From RGIG8775 sp045612185 (lineage in GTDB: Bacteria > Bacillota > Clostridia > Oscillospirales > CAG-272): DNA of 64,000 nt. The notes under the pieces are model-generated. The model searched no databases, was not told the origin of the DNA, and worked only from the letters and a program-made list of their open reading frames with translations. The stretch spans positions 7,504-71,503 of the forward strand of contig JAZKYO010000108.1 in assembly GCA_045612185.1 (NCBI GenBank). The letters are read 5' to 3'. A program made the translations under genes and the position numbers. Position 1 is the first letter of the stretch. The number at the start of each line of letters is the position of its first letter. This document shows, piece after piece, positions 24,977 to 33,024 of this stretch.

Positions 24977-26161
24977 ATGAAAACACTAATAAAAAACGTT
25001 AATGTTGTAACTCGCGACTCGATTCTCGATAATTCAACTTGCACAATTGAAAACGGAATTATAACCAATATAGGAACACCCGAAAAATGCGAGCTTGTTA
25101 TAGACGGTAACGGCGGATATCTTTTCCCCGGATTTATAGATATTCATTGCCACGGCGCCGATGGCTTTGATTTTATGGACGCAGACGCTGAGGGCATGAA
25201 GCGGATTGCCGATTATCACCTTTCGCACGGTACAACCACTGTGGTTGCCACCACTCTTGCCGACAAGCCCGAGGCGGTTGAGAAAAGCCTTGAGATTTTC
25301 GCGAATCACAAGGCGCTTTATCCCCAAAGCACGCTTGTGGGCGTTCACCTTGAGGGACCTTGGTTCAGCGCCGAGCAGTGCGGTGCTCAGCCTGCCGAGT
25401 TTTTCAGAAATCCCGATGCGAGCGAGCTTGCCGAGTTAAAAAGAAAATTCCCGCATATCCTCCGTGTCAGCGCAGCTCCAGAGCTTGAAGGCGCATTCGC
25501 TTTTGGCAGAAAGGCGGTTGAACTTGGAGTGATAGCGGCTGTGGCGCACACCGACGCGGATTTTTCCACGGTAGAGCAAGCCGCGCAAAATGGCTATAAG
25601 CTGATGACGCATCTTTATTCGGGTATGAAGGGTGTAACCAGAAAAAATGCCTACCGCATAGCGGGTGCAGTGGAGGCTGGGCTTTATTTTGACGATATAT
25701 TCGTTGAGATAATAGCCGACGGAAAGCATCTTCCTCCTGAGTTACTCAAATTTATATATAAGTGCAAGGGCGCGGACAAAATCTGTTTTGTAACCGACGC
25801 GTCTCGCGCGTGCGGTATGCCCGAGGGCACTCGCTCCAAGATAGGAAGCCTTGAGCGCGGAACCGATATTATAGTTGAAGACGGTGTTGCAAAGCTCCCC
25901 GACCGAACCTCGTTTGGCGGAAGCGTGGCAACCTTCGACCGACTTGTAAAAACGGTGGCGCGAGCTATCGGGGACGACCGCATAGCACTTGCAAAAATGG
26001 CTTCCACCACTCCTGCGGAGATAATGGGACTTGGCGATCGAGGCGAAATCGCACTCGGAAAAAAAGCTGATTTTGTAATAGTTGACGGTGAATATAACGT
26101 CAAAAGTGTTATCCTTAACGGAAATACTATTTATGGAGGGAACGATAATGGAAAAAGTTAG
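24977..26161 (+). CDS. nagA: N-acetylglucosamine-6-phosphate deacetylase
   Basis: This 394-residue amidohydrolase removes the acetyl group from GlcNAc-6-phosphate (or GalNAc-6-phosphate). Motifs are FIDIHCHGADGFDFMD (metal site HxH), GVHLEGPWFS (metal-ligand Glu), VAHTDADF and a late VTDASRACGMPEG with the catalytic Asp. It has its own promoter. Its stop overlaps the start of the GH109-like gene by 14 bp, so the two are translationally coupled. Together with the nagB-like gene 2.2 kb away it forms an amino-sugar catabolic set. Confidence 0.95.
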   Translation: MKTLIKNVNVVTRDSILDNSTCTIENGIITNIGTPEKCELVIDGNGGYLFPGFIDIHCHGADGFDFMDADAEGMKRIADYHLSHGTTTVVATTLADKPEAVEKSLEIFANHKALYPQSTLVGVHLEGPWFSAEQCGAQPAEFFRNPDASELAELKRKFPHILRVSAAPELEGAFAFGRKAVELGVIAAVAHTDADFSTVEQAAQNGYKLMTHLYSGMKGVTRKNAYRIAGAVEAGLYFDDIFVEIIADGKHLPPELLKFIYKCKGADKICFVTDASRACGMPEGTRSKIGSLERGTDIIVEDGVAKLPDRTSFGGSVATFDRLVKTVARAIGDDRIALAKMASTTPAEIMGLGDRGEIALGKKADFVIVDGEYNVKSVILNGNTIYGGNDNGKS

Positions 26162-27341
26162 ACTTGCGATAGTGGGCTTGGGGCTTAGAGGAACCGGTCT
26201 TACTAAATCTGTTTTTCTTGAAAACGATCGTTGCGAGATAGTTGCTCTTTGCGATCTCTACCAAGACAGAATTGACGCTATCGCGCAGCTTGTGAAAGAA
26301 AAGAAAAACAAGAATGTATCTATTCAAACCACAGACTTTGGCGTTCTTTTGGATAAAAAGAATGAAATTGACGCAATTGTAGTCGCATCCTCTTGGGAAT
26401 CTCACGTTGAGCTTGCCGTTAAGTCTATGAAAGCGGGAATTCCCGTAGCCATTGAGGTTGGCGGCGCGTATTCGGTAGAGGACTGCCATAACCTTGTGCG
26501 TACTCAAGTAGAAACGGGCACTAAATTTATGTTCCTTGAAAACTGCTGTTACGGACGTGTGGAGCTGGCGGTGCTTAACATGGTTCGTCAAGGGCTGTTT
26601 GGCGAACTAAACCACTGTGAGGGCGGATACGAGCACGATCTCCGCAATCAGGTTCTTCTTGGTGAAGAAAACCGTCATTACAGACTGAGAAATTATCTTG
26701 CGAGGAATTGCGACAACTATCCCATGCACGCCTTGGGGCCAATTGCAAAAATACTCAATATAAACAACGGAAACCGAATGCTTTATCTTACTTCTATGGC
26801 GTCAAAGTCTGTGGGGCTTAACGATTACGCAAGCCTTCACCGTGACTTGTACCAAGAAAAATACGTCAACGAGAAATTCAATCAGGGTGACGTGGTTATG
26901 ACAAACATTATGTGTGCCGACGGGACTACCGTAACACTCAGGCTCAACACCACAAGCGCGCGTCCGTACAGCCGAAACTTCTCCGTACAGGGTACTCGCG
27001 CCTGCTATTTTGAAAACGGCGCGTTCTTCCACTTTGATACGGAATACGGAAAGCATGAAATGGAGCATCCGAGAGAATATTATAACAACCAAGACAAGTA
27101 TCTTGAAAAATACGACCACCCCATATGGAAAAAATTTCTGAGTGACGGAGTACGCGGAGGACATGGCGGTATGGACTGGCTGTTGTTTGAAGCCTTCTTT
27201 GATTATATCATTGACGGTGGAAAGTCGCCTATTGACGTGTACGATGCGGCGGCTTGGATGGCTATTACTCCCCTTTCGGCAAAATCTATTGAGCTTGGCA
27301 GTATGCCCGTAGAAATTCCGGATTTTACCCTTATCAAATAG
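26148..27341 (+). CDS. Gfo/Idh/MocA-fold protein, probable GH109-like NAD-dependent glycosidase
   Basis: I set the start at ATG 26148 (GGAGGG upstream), giving 397 residues; the open frame begins earlier but lacks a ribosome site there. The N-terminus is an NAD-binding Rossmann fold (VRLAIVGLGLRGTGL). In the second domain, YPMHALGPIAKILNI, NGNRMLYLTSMAS and GGHGGMDWLLF recall GH109 alpha-N-acetylgalactosaminidases, which hydrolyse by a redox-assisted elimination with NAD. Coupling to nagA fits release of N-acetylhexosamine from glycoconjugates. No signal peptide is present, so it acts in the cytoplasm. A plain sugar dehydrogenase remains possible. Confidence 0.7.
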   Translation: MEKVRLAIVGLGLRGTGLTKSVFLENDRCEIVALCDLYQDRIDAIAQLVKEKKNKNVSIQTTDFGVLLDKKNEIDAIVVASSWESHVELAVKSMKAGIPVAIEVGGAYSVEDCHNLVRTQVETGTKFMFLENCCYGRVELAVLNMVRQGLFGELNHCEGGYEHDLRNQVLLGEENRHYRLRNYLARNCDNYPMHALGPIAKILNINNGNRMLYLTSMASKSVGLNDYASLHRDLYQEKYVNEKFNQGDVVMTNIMCADGTTVTLRLNTTSARPYSRNFSVQGTRACYFENGAFFHFDTEYGKHEMEHPREYYNNQDKYLEKYDHPIWKKFLSDGVRGGHGGMDWLLFEAFFDYIIDGGKSPIDVYDAAAWMAITPLSAKSIELGSMPVEIPDFTLIK

Positions 27342-27346
27342 AACAA

Positions 27347-27373
27347 CCCCTTAGGAAATAATTTCCTAAGGGG
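27347..27373. terminator. Bidirectional terminator between GH109-like gene and AraC gene
   Basis: A perfect 12-bp stem, CCCCTTAGGAAA with TTTCCTAAGGGG, has a 3-nt loop. It lies between the convergent genes, followed by a T-rich stretch on the plus strand. Confidence 0.8.
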
Positions 27374-27379
27374 AAGTAA

Positions 27380-28228
27380 TTATTTTTTACCGATTGACGG
27401 AGCAAATCCGATTATCTGCTTATAGTTATGATAGAAAGTCGTGTAATGCTCATACCCAACCGAGCTTGAAGCCTCATAAGCGCTCATGCCGTTTTCCATA
27501 AGGCGCTTGGCGTAATATATCTTTTTTATTGCGATATATCGGTTTACGCTGATGTTCATATACTCACGGAATCGGTGACAAAGCGTTGATTTGCTAACGT
27601 GAAGCGCATCGGCAATACAGTCAAGCGTCACTCTATCGGTTACGTGTTCACCAATATAAGCTACCGCGCCTTTGACTATTGAATCTGATGACACCTTAAA
27701 TACCGGTTCTCGCGATTCGTTTGAAAATAATTTACTAAGTGCGGCTACCAATGACATAATAGCTGAAATGAAGAGAAAAGGAAATTCGGGATTCTCGCTT
27801 TGAAGCGCGCCTATTTCTTGCATTATCCCCTTTATTTTGTACTTTTCCACAAGAGACACGGGAATAATCCTATGCACCGTATTCTTCATTTCCAAAAAAG
27901 AGCTGTCAACGGAAAAATTTCCATGCTCAAGCATATCTTTTATGGTATTTAGCTCAAAGGATACAACCACTCGTTCGTATTTCATAGCACCGTTTCTTTG
28001 TAGGGCGTGTATTTCGTTGGGGAGAATGAATATCAAATCACCGGTTCTCGCAAGATATTCGTCCCCCTCGATAAAATATCGAACCTCCCCTTCGACAAGA
28101 TAGATCATTTCAAAGCCCCTATGTGATTCGGGACCGTACAAGGGCGGCGTATCCTGCATTTTCTCGCTGACGGTATGATGAAAATACAAATCTCCGTTAG
28201 TTGATGAATAATTCGTTATAATAGCCAT
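27380..28228 (-). CDS. AraC-family regulator with N-terminal cupin domain (1)
   Basis: The 282-residue regulator has a cupin sensor (about 10-110; GFEMIYLVEGEVRYFIEGDEY and LPNEIHALQRNG) and a C-terminal AraC DNA-binding domain (about 185-282; LDCIADALHVSKSTLCHRFREYMNISVNRYIAIKKI...HYTTFYHNYKQIIG). It is divergent from the nagB-like gene with about 140 bp between starts, and convergent with the nagA pair. It is therefore a likely regulator of amino-sugar use. A good promoter lies just upstream (28235-28263). Confidence 0.9.
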   Translation of the reverse strand: MAIITNYSSTNGDLYFHHTVSEKMQDTPPLYGPESHRGFEMIYLVEGEVRYFIEGDEYLARTGDLIFILPNEIHALQRNGAMKYERVVVSFELNTIKDMLEHGNFSVDSSFLEMKNTVHRIIPVSLVEKYKIKGIMQEIGALQSENPEFPFLFISAIMSLVAALSKLFSNESREPVFKVSSDSIVKGAVAYIGEHVTDRVTLDCIADALHVSKSTLCHRFREYMNISVNRYIAIKKIYYAKRLMENGMSAYEASSSVGYEHYTTFYHNYKQIIGFAPSIGKK

Positions 28229-28234
28229 GGCTTT

Positions 28235-28263
28235 ATTATATCATTATATATGTTTTTATTCAA
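28235..28263 (-). promoter_or_regulatory. Sigma-A promoter of the first cupin-AraC regulator
   Basis: On the minus strand TTGAAT (28258-28263) and TATAAT (28235-28240) have a 17-bp spacer. The -10 box is only 6 bp from the start codon region, so the mRNA would be nearly leaderless; a second start further upstream is possible. Confidence 0.5.
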
Positions 28264-28368
28264 GTTCAAATTTACACAAAAAATGAAACCATAAATTGTA
28301 CACTTTATCAACAAGATTTTGCATATATCAGCAAAACATTACAAAAACAAGCAATTGGAGGAAAAGAA

Positions 28369-29124
28369 ATGAAACTTATTTTATGCAAAGACCAAAAAGA
28401 CCTTGGAAGCAGATCCGCTATTCACGCATCAAAGCTTATTACAGAGGCAATCAGCGAAAAAGGAAATGCGCGCATTCTTCTCTCGACCGGCGCATCACAG
28501 TTCCCCTTTTTTGAGGAATTTATTAAGTGCGACATTGATTGGAGCAAGGTAGAAATGTTTCACCTCGACGAGTACGTGGGCATTTCAAAAGATCATCCCG
28601 CAAGCTTTAATTACTATTTGAAAACAAGATTTGTAAACAAGGTCGGAATTAAAAAGTACCATCTTATCGATGGCACAAAACCTGCCGATGAAACAATATC
28701 CGAGCTTACCAAGCTCCTTGACGAATCGCCGATAGACGTTGGGCTTATCGGCATCGGTGAAAACGCTCACATTGCCTTTAACGATCCGCCCGCTAACTTT
28801 GACGATAAGGAAGCGTACAGAGTAGTTACACTTGCGGAGCGTTGTCTCCAGCAACAGATTGGTGAAGGCTGGTTCAAAGATAAAGACGAGTGCTTCAAGC
28901 AAGCGATAAGCATGACCTGCGACAGAATTATGCAAAGCAAGCATATTATTTCTGTGGTTCCATACAGTGTAAAAGCCGAGGCTATTTTTAACACGTTAGC
29001 AAATGAAGTCACACCCGATATTCCCGCTACCCTTTTGAAAAGACACAAAGATGCCACCGTTTACGTAGACCCTGACTCAGCAGCTCTGCTCACAAGTGAA
29101 TTAATAGATAAATATTCGATGTAA
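28369..29124 (+). CDS. nagB: Glucosamine-6-phosphate deaminase-like protein (NagB family variant)
   Basis: The 251-residue protein has the NagB fold: substrate loop LLSTGASQFP (about 37-46), HLDEYVG (D67, equivalent to E. coli D72) and GIGENAHIAFNDPP (128-141). The last motif differs from the classical NDGHIAFNE: the catalytic Asp position is Asn132, and the Glu of the catalytic relay is Asp139, while the key His134 is kept. Such variants form a NagB-like subgroup, so deaminase activity is likely but not certain. The role would be conversion of glucosamine-6-phosphate to fructose-6-phosphate and ammonia after NagA. GGAGG precedes the ATG. Confidence 0.8.
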   Translation: MKLILCKDQKDLGSRSAIHASKLITEAISEKGNARILLSTGASQFPFFEEFIKCDIDWSKVEMFHLDEYVGISKDHPASFNYYLKTRFVNKVGIKKYHLIDGTKPADETISELTKLLDESPIDVGLIGIGENAHIAFNDPPANFDDKEAYRVVTLAERCLQQQIGEGWFKDKDECFKQAISMTCDRIMQSKHIISVVPYSVKAEAIFNTLANEVTPDIPATLLKRHKDATVYVDPDSAALLTSELIDKYSM

Positions 29125-29132
29125 CGCAAAAG

Positions 29133-29161
29133 AAAGCCCGCGGTTTTACCGCGGGCTTTTT
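29133..29161. terminator. Bidirectional terminator after the nagB-like gene
   Basis: An 11-bp stem, AAAGCCCGCGG (29133-29143) with CCGCGGGCTTT (29149-29159), has a TTTTA loop. It lies between the convergent nagB-like and second AraC genes. Confidence 0.9.
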
Positions 29162-29164
29162 CCG

Positions 29165-29932
29165 TTAAAAACTTGTTTGATACTGACTGGGAGTCATCCC
29201 CATAACCTTTTTGAAGTTCCTGTTAAATGTTCTGAGCGAATCAAACCCGCATTCATACGCCGTTTGAAGGATTGTCTTTTTGATATCGTTTCTAAGCAAA
29301 TAACAAGCCTCGTTTACACGGTAACGGTTTACGTAATCCGTATAAGCGATACCGGTGCAACTCTTGAAATACTTGGATAAGTACACGTAGTGATAAGATG
29401 TATACTCAGAAAGATCCGACAAGGAACATTCTTTAGCGTAATTTGCCTCTACAAAGGTAAATACCTTTGCCAAAAGCTCGTCCTTGTTTTCCTCACGCAC
29501 CCTATACTCAGCCTGGCGGTCAAACTCACCGCAAATTGAGTAAAGCACGCCCTTTAACTGTACAACGCTGTGGTCCTCCCAAAGAGACATCAGCTTTTCC
29601 ACATAATACTCATCAACCTTGAACTTGTTATTTATGGGCAACCTCTCGGTAAACAACGTGCTGTATGCCTGCACAAGCTTGGGCGAAAAAATACATAGAA
29701 AATGTTTACTGTGCTCTCGCGTTACAAAGTCATGCACTTGATTTGGAAATACAAGCAGGCTTTCCCCCTGCTTCAATGAGTAAAGATGCTTGTCTACGGT
29801 AACGTCCATTTCACCTTCAAGCACAGTAATAAACTCAAAGTTGTTATGCAAGTGTGCCGGAAAGTTAAAATCAATATTACTCTCGAATTTTACGCCCTCG
29901 GCGTTAAACGAGTGTTGTGATTGGTAAAACAT
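29165..29932 (-). CDS. AraC-family regulator with N-terminal cupin domain (2)
   Basis: The 255-residue regulator has a cupin domain (about 15-100; NNFEFITVLEGEMDVTVD and LLVFPNQVHDFV) and an AraC domain (about 155-255; SLSDLSEYTSYHYVYLSKYFKSCTGIAYTDYVNRYRV...LRTFNRNFKKVMGMTPSQY). It is convergent with the nagB-like gene. Together with the PocR regulator and the first cupin-AraC protein it is the third AraC protein within 11 kb. Its target is unclear, because the DNA upstream holds only a small frame and a tRNA gene. Confidence 0.88.
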   Translation of the reverse strand: MFYQSQHSFNAEGVKFESNIDFNFPAHLHNNFEFITVLEGEMDVTVDKHLYSLKQGESLLVFPNQVHDFVTREHSKHFLCIFSPKLVQAYSTLFTERLPINNKFKVDEYYVEKLMSLWEDHSVVQLKGVLYSICGEFDRQAEYRVREENKDELLAKVFTFVEANYAKECSLSDLSEYTSYHYVYLSKYFKSCTGIAYTDYVNRYRVNEACYLLRNDIKKTILQTAYECGFDSLRTFNRNFKKVMGMTPSQYQTSF

Positions 29933-29969
29933 ACGACCTCCATAATTTTTCTACTTTCTGACTTCAATA

Positions 29970-29998
29970 ATTATACACCATACAAGTTGCTTTGTCAA
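29970..29998 (-). promoter_or_regulatory. Sigma-A promoter of the second cupin-AraC regulator
   Basis: On the minus strand perfect TTGACA (29993-29998) and TATAAT (29970-29975) boxes are 17 bp apart. Confidence 0.8.
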
Positions 29999-30000
29999 CA

Positions 30001-30054
30001 AGATTATTTCAACTCGCTAAAAAGTTAGCAGAACTTTGTCGAGTTAGATTATTT
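30001..30054. repeat. Inverted-repeat structure flanked by 9-bp direct repeats
   Basis: Direct repeats AGATTATTT (30001-30009 and 30046-30054) flank a 36-bp core. The core holds AACTCG...CGAGTT outer arms and an inner GCTAA-AAAG-TTAGC hairpin. The layout resembles a tiny insertion with target duplication, but no related copy was noticed elsewhere in the window. Confidence 0.4.
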
Positions 30055-30119
30055 TTGACCTGAAAAAATTTTCGTCACCAACTGAATAAATATTGTCTAT
30101 GTATTTTAAAGCTTTTGTC

Positions 30120-30148
30120 TTGATATATCAACCTAAATTTTGTAAAAT
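30120..30148 (+). promoter_or_regulatory. Sigma-A promoter of a small reading frame before tRNA-Thr
   Basis: TTGATA (30120-30125) and TAAAAT (30143-30148) have a 17-bp spacer. They are followed about 25 nt later by AGGAGG and an ATG. Confidence 0.6.
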
Positions 30149-30184
30149 ATATATGAATAATCAATTACATTCAGGAGGTTGTAT

Positions 30185-30289
30185 ATGACTTTTTCCGAAA
30201 AAACAGCTTATATTGTAAAACGACTTTTTTACAAAACCCTCTTGACAAATTTGTCAAAATGGAGTATAATGTTAAAGTCGCTGGTATAG
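30185..30289 (+). CDS. Small 34-codon reading frame running into tRNA-Thr
   Basis: The ATG at 30185 has a perfect AGGAGG about 7 nt upstream and its own promoter, so translation starts look genuine. The frame encodes MTFSEKTAYIVKRL... and ends at a TAG (30287-30289) inside the tRNA acceptor region. On the way it crosses the tRNA promoter. I recognise no family. It may be a short leader or small protein, or the stump of a gene whose remainder was lost when the tRNA segment was joined here. Confidence 0.35.
   Translation: MTFSEKTAYIVKRLFYKTLLTNLSKWSIMLKSLV
30242..30270 (+). promoter_or_regulatory. Consensus promoter of tRNA-Thr
   Basis: Perfect TTGACA (30242-30247) and TATAAT (30265-30270) with a 17-bp spacer lie 9 bp before the tRNA. 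Confidence 0.9.
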
Positions 30290-30355
30290 CACAGTCGGTA
30301 GTGCAGCTGATTCGTAATCAGCAGGTCGTGTGTTCGAGTCACATTACCAGCTCCA
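30280..30355 (+). tRNA. tRNA-Thr (anticodon CGT), CCA encoded
   Basis: A full cloverleaf is visible. The acceptor stem pairs GCTGGTA (30280-30286) with TACCAGC (30345-30351). The D arm is GCAC...GTGC, and the anticodon stem GCTGA/TCAGC carries the loop TTCGTAA. The T arm is GTGTG-TTCGAGT-CACAT. The discriminator T and encoded CCA end at 30355. The anticodon CGT reads ACG, threonine. Confidence 0.95.
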
Positions 30356-30384
30356 AAAAGCCCCGTCTTATGACGGGGCTTTTT
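30355..30384. terminator. Bidirectional terminator between tRNA-Thr and GDPD
   Basis: A stem AAAAAGCCCCGTC with GACGGGGCTTTTT and loop TTAT serves the tRNA on the plus strand and the convergent GDPD gene on the minus strand. Confidence 0.9.
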
Positions 30385-30388
30385 CGTT

Positions 30389-31135
30389 TTATTTAAGCTG
30401 ATCAAGAACTCGGTCGGGGTAGTTGGTAATAATTGCGTCGCAGCCCGCGGCTATCATATCGGCAATCGCGGTTTCGCCATTTACCGTCCATGGGTTTACC
30501 CATATTCCCTTGCTATGACACTTTTCCACAAGGTCGGGGAAAACCAATATCTGACTCTGCACCGGGTGTATAGCAAATGCGCCCATATCCTCCGCGTACT
30601 TATCCATATTAAGCCAGTTTCCGCTATAAAGCGGCGCTATGCGAGCCGTCTTATCAATATCCGAAATGCGTTTAAGCTGAAGGTGATTAAAAGAAGAATA
30701 TACTATTTGGTCGCTTATTCCAAACTCTTTTGCTTTTTTTACAAGCGCAAGCGGCATTTCCTCGCTTCCACTCTTAACCTCAACGTTTATTATCATGTTG
30801 GTTGTCTTATAGAGAGAATAAAGTTCGTCAAGCGTGGCTATCTTTATTCCTTTTCTCTCGCCGTTATAGAATTTACAGCCAAAATCAAAATTTTTAAGTT
30901 CTTGTAGCGTATATTCGGTAACGTTTCCCTGCCCATTTGAAACGCGGTCCATTTTCTCATCGTGGCAAATTACTATCTGACCGTCAAGCGAAAAATAAAC
31001 GTCTATCTCGATTCCGTCAGCGTTCATTTCAATAGCCTTTTCGAAGGCTTCCATCGTGTTTTCGGGGGCGTAACCCGAAGCTCCTCTGTGCGCCCATACA
31101 AGCGGTCTTTTTCCCGACAGTGTTTTGTATTCCAT
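30389..31135 (-). CDS. Glycerophosphodiester phosphodiesterase
   Basis: This 248-residue TIM-barrel enzyme hydrolyses glycerophosphodiesters to glycerol-3-phosphate and an alcohol. The catalytic motif is WAHRGASGYAPENTMEAF (about residues 14-31), followed by DGIEIDVYFSLDGQIVICHDE with the metal-binding Glu, Asp and His residues. A late WTVNGETAIADMIAAGCDAIITNYPD completes the family pattern. No signal peptide is present, so it is a cytoplasmic UgpQ-like form. It is a single-gene unit with its own consensus promoter and a shared terminator. Confidence 0.93.
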   Translation of the reverse strand: MEYKTLSGKRPLVWAHRGASGYAPENTMEAFEKAIEMNADGIEIDVYFSLDGQIVICHDEKMDRVSNGQGNVTEYTLQELKNFDFGCKFYNGERKGIKIATLDELYSLYKTTNMIINVEVKSGSEEMPLALVKKAKEFGISDQIVYSSFNHLQLKRISDIDKTARIAPLYSGNWLNMDKYAEDMGAFAIHPVQSQILVFPDLVEKCHSKGIWVNPWTVNGETAIADMIAAGCDAIITNYPDRVLDQLK

Positions 31136-31160
31136 AATAAACCTCCGAACGTTTTTTTAA

Positions 31161-31189
31161 TTATATCACTAATTACATATTTTGTCAAC
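31161..31189 (-). promoter_or_regulatory. Consensus promoter of the GDPD gene
   Basis: On the minus strand TTGACA (31184-31189) and TATAAT (31161-31166) are 17 bp apart, 25 bp upstream of the start. Confidence 0.85.
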
Positions 31190-31193
31190 AATA

Positions 31194-31221
31194 AAAAAGC
31201 AACCCAAGGGTTGCTTTTTTA
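31194..31221. terminator. Terminator after the Na/Pi cotransporter gene
   Basis: A stem GCAACCC (31200-31206) with GGGTTGC (31209-31215) is flanked by runs of A and T. It lies 5 bp beyond the minus-strand stop. The A-run gives a U-tail on the minus strand. Confidence 0.8.
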
Positions 31222-31226
31222 TTATA

Positions 31227-33011
31227 TTAGAGAGCGTATTTACTTGAATATTCCTTATACTTTTCTCTGTATTCCCTGTTATCACCGTTCTTAATTGCGT
31301 TAAGATACTCGTGCATATCAAGCGCGTCGTATCTGGAAATTTCAATTACGCAGCCCGCGATATTGGAGCAGTGGTCGGAAACTCTCTCAAGGTTATTGAG
31401 AAGGTCGGAAAGTATAAATCCGTGCTCTATGGTACACTCGCTGTTTTTGAGTCTCTTTATATGGTTAGCCTTAATCTTATCCTTAAGGTTATCTATAACC
31501 TGTTCAAGGGGCTCTACGAGCGCCGCTGATTCAATATCACCGTTTACAAACGACTTATAGGTTATTTCCAAAATCTCGTTTACAGCTCCGCAAAGCACCG
31601 AAAGCTCTCTCGTTGCCTCATTTGAGAAGTTCAGCTTCTTATCGCGCATTTCCTCTGCCGACTCAATAATATTTACTGCGTGGTCGGATATACGCTCAAA
31701 GTCTCCTATAAGGTGAAGCAGCTTTGTTACCTCGTGGCTATCTCGCTCACTCATAGCGCGTCCCGAAAGCTTTACAAGGTAAGTGCCCAACATATCCTCA
31801 TATCCGTCAGCCTTGTCCTCGTATGCGCGAACCGCATCTGCGTCCTTGGGATTAAATTCTTTAAGCATATTAAGCGACATAAGCAAAGAGTTATAAGATA
31901 TCTCAGCCATCTCCAAGGTAGCGGTTCTCGCACTTTCCACCGCAACAGTAGGAGTATCGAGAAGTCGCTCATCAAGCATATTGACTTTTTCTTCCTCTTT
32001 AGAGGACTTTACAGTAAGACAAGCAAGCTTTTCAAGCCACTTCATAAAGGGTGCAAAAAGAATAACGCAGAGAATCTTAAATATTGTATGGATGCTTGCG
32101 ATTGCCCAGGTGTTTACCGCAGGGGCAACTCCCGCCTCGTTGGCGTTAAGGAACGGGAAATCAACAAACAGGTCGACGAGATAGAACAGTGAAAGCCATA
32201 CCACAACACCGATAATGTTGAAATAGAGATGCACTATGGCAGCTCGCTTACCGTTTTTGGTAGCGCCGATAGATGACAGAAGCGCAGTAACGCAAGTACC
32301 TATGTTTTGACCCATAATAATCGGAATCGCCGCGCCGTAGCTGATAGCTCCCGTCATTGAAAGCGACTGAAGAATACCGACAGAAGCGGACGAGGACTGA
32401 ACGATAGCTGTAAGGATAGTTCCCGCAAGAACACCGAGAATAGGATTCTCAAACATAGTGAAGATGGGGGCTAAGGTTTCTTTAAGACCGCTTACGGAAT
32501 CGGACATATACTCCATTCCCACCATAAGAACCGAGAAGCCAAGCAGGATAACGCCCACGTTTTTCTGTCTTTCGCGCTTACCGAACATCGAAAGGCCAAT
32601 ACCTATAACGGCAAGGATAGGCATCCACGCATCGGGTTTAAGATATTCTATAAACTGAAGGAAGTTCGACGCTGATTCAGCACCGCCTTCAATGCCCGCA
32701 AGAGCTGTAATCCACGAAGTTACCGCCGTACCGACGTTAGCGCCCATTATAACGCCTACCGCCTGAGACAGCAACATAGTTCCCGAGTTTACAAAGCCCA
32801 CTACCATAACGGTAGTTGCCGACGAGGACTGAATTATCGCCGTTACTCCAAGCCCGAGCAAGAAGCCCTTCCACGGGTTTGATGTAAGATTTGCCAATAT
32901 CGCCTTTAGTTTGTTGCCTGCGCTCTGTTTAAGCGCATCGCCCATAACGTTCATTCCGAAAAGGAAGAGCGCAAGTCCGCACAAAAGCTGAAGTACATTA
33001 AAATCACCCAT
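31227..33011 (-). CDS. Na+/phosphate cotransporter with C-terminal PhoU-like domain
   Basis: The start is ATG 33009-33011 behind AGGAGG, giving 594 residues. Two inverted NptA-type repeats each carry the QSSS motif (TAIIQSSSATTVMVVGFVNSG and TAIVQSSSASVGIL), the signature of the Na/Pi-II family. The N-terminal half (about 1-330) holds the membrane spans. The C-terminal half (about 360-590) is a helical PhoU-like domain (SYNSLLMSLNML; LIGDFERISDHAVNIIESAEEM). It would import phosphate with sodium. It lies 13 bp downstream of the fumarase alpha gene and may be cotranscribed with the spore-gene cluster upstream. Confidence 0.93.
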   Translation of the reverse strand: MGDFNVLQLLCGLALFLFGMNVMGDALKQSAGNKLKAILANLTSNPWKGFLLGLGVTAIIQSSSATTVMVVGFVNSGTMLLSQAVGVIMGANVGTAVTSWITALAGIEGGAESASNFLQFIEYLKPDAWMPILAVIGIGLSMFGKRERQKNVGVILLGFSVLMVGMEYMSDSVSGLKETLAPIFTMFENPILGVLAGTILTAIVQSSSASVGILQSLSMTGAISYGAAIPIIMGQNIGTCVTALLSSIGATKNGKRAAIVHLYFNIIGVVVWLSLFYLVDLFVDFPFLNANEAGVAPAVNTWAIASIHTIFKILCVILFAPFMKWLEKLACLTVKSSKEEEKVNMLDERLLDTPTVAVESARTATLEMAEISYNSLLMSLNMLKEFNPKDADAVRAYEDKADGYEDMLGTYLVKLSGRAMSERDSHEVTKLLHLIGDFERISDHAVNIIESAEEMRDKKLNFSNEATRELSVLCGAVNEILEITYKSFVNGDIESAALVEPLEQVIDNLKDKIKANHIKRLKNSECTIEHGFILSDLLNNLERVSDHCSNIAGCVIEISRYDALDMHEYLNAIKNGDNREYREKYKEYSSKYAL

Positions 33012-33024
33012 TATTTTAAACCTC

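Noticed and set aside
30280..30384. Integration site at tRNA-Thr
   Set aside because: No integrase, phage gene or repeated tRNA 3' end was seen near it.
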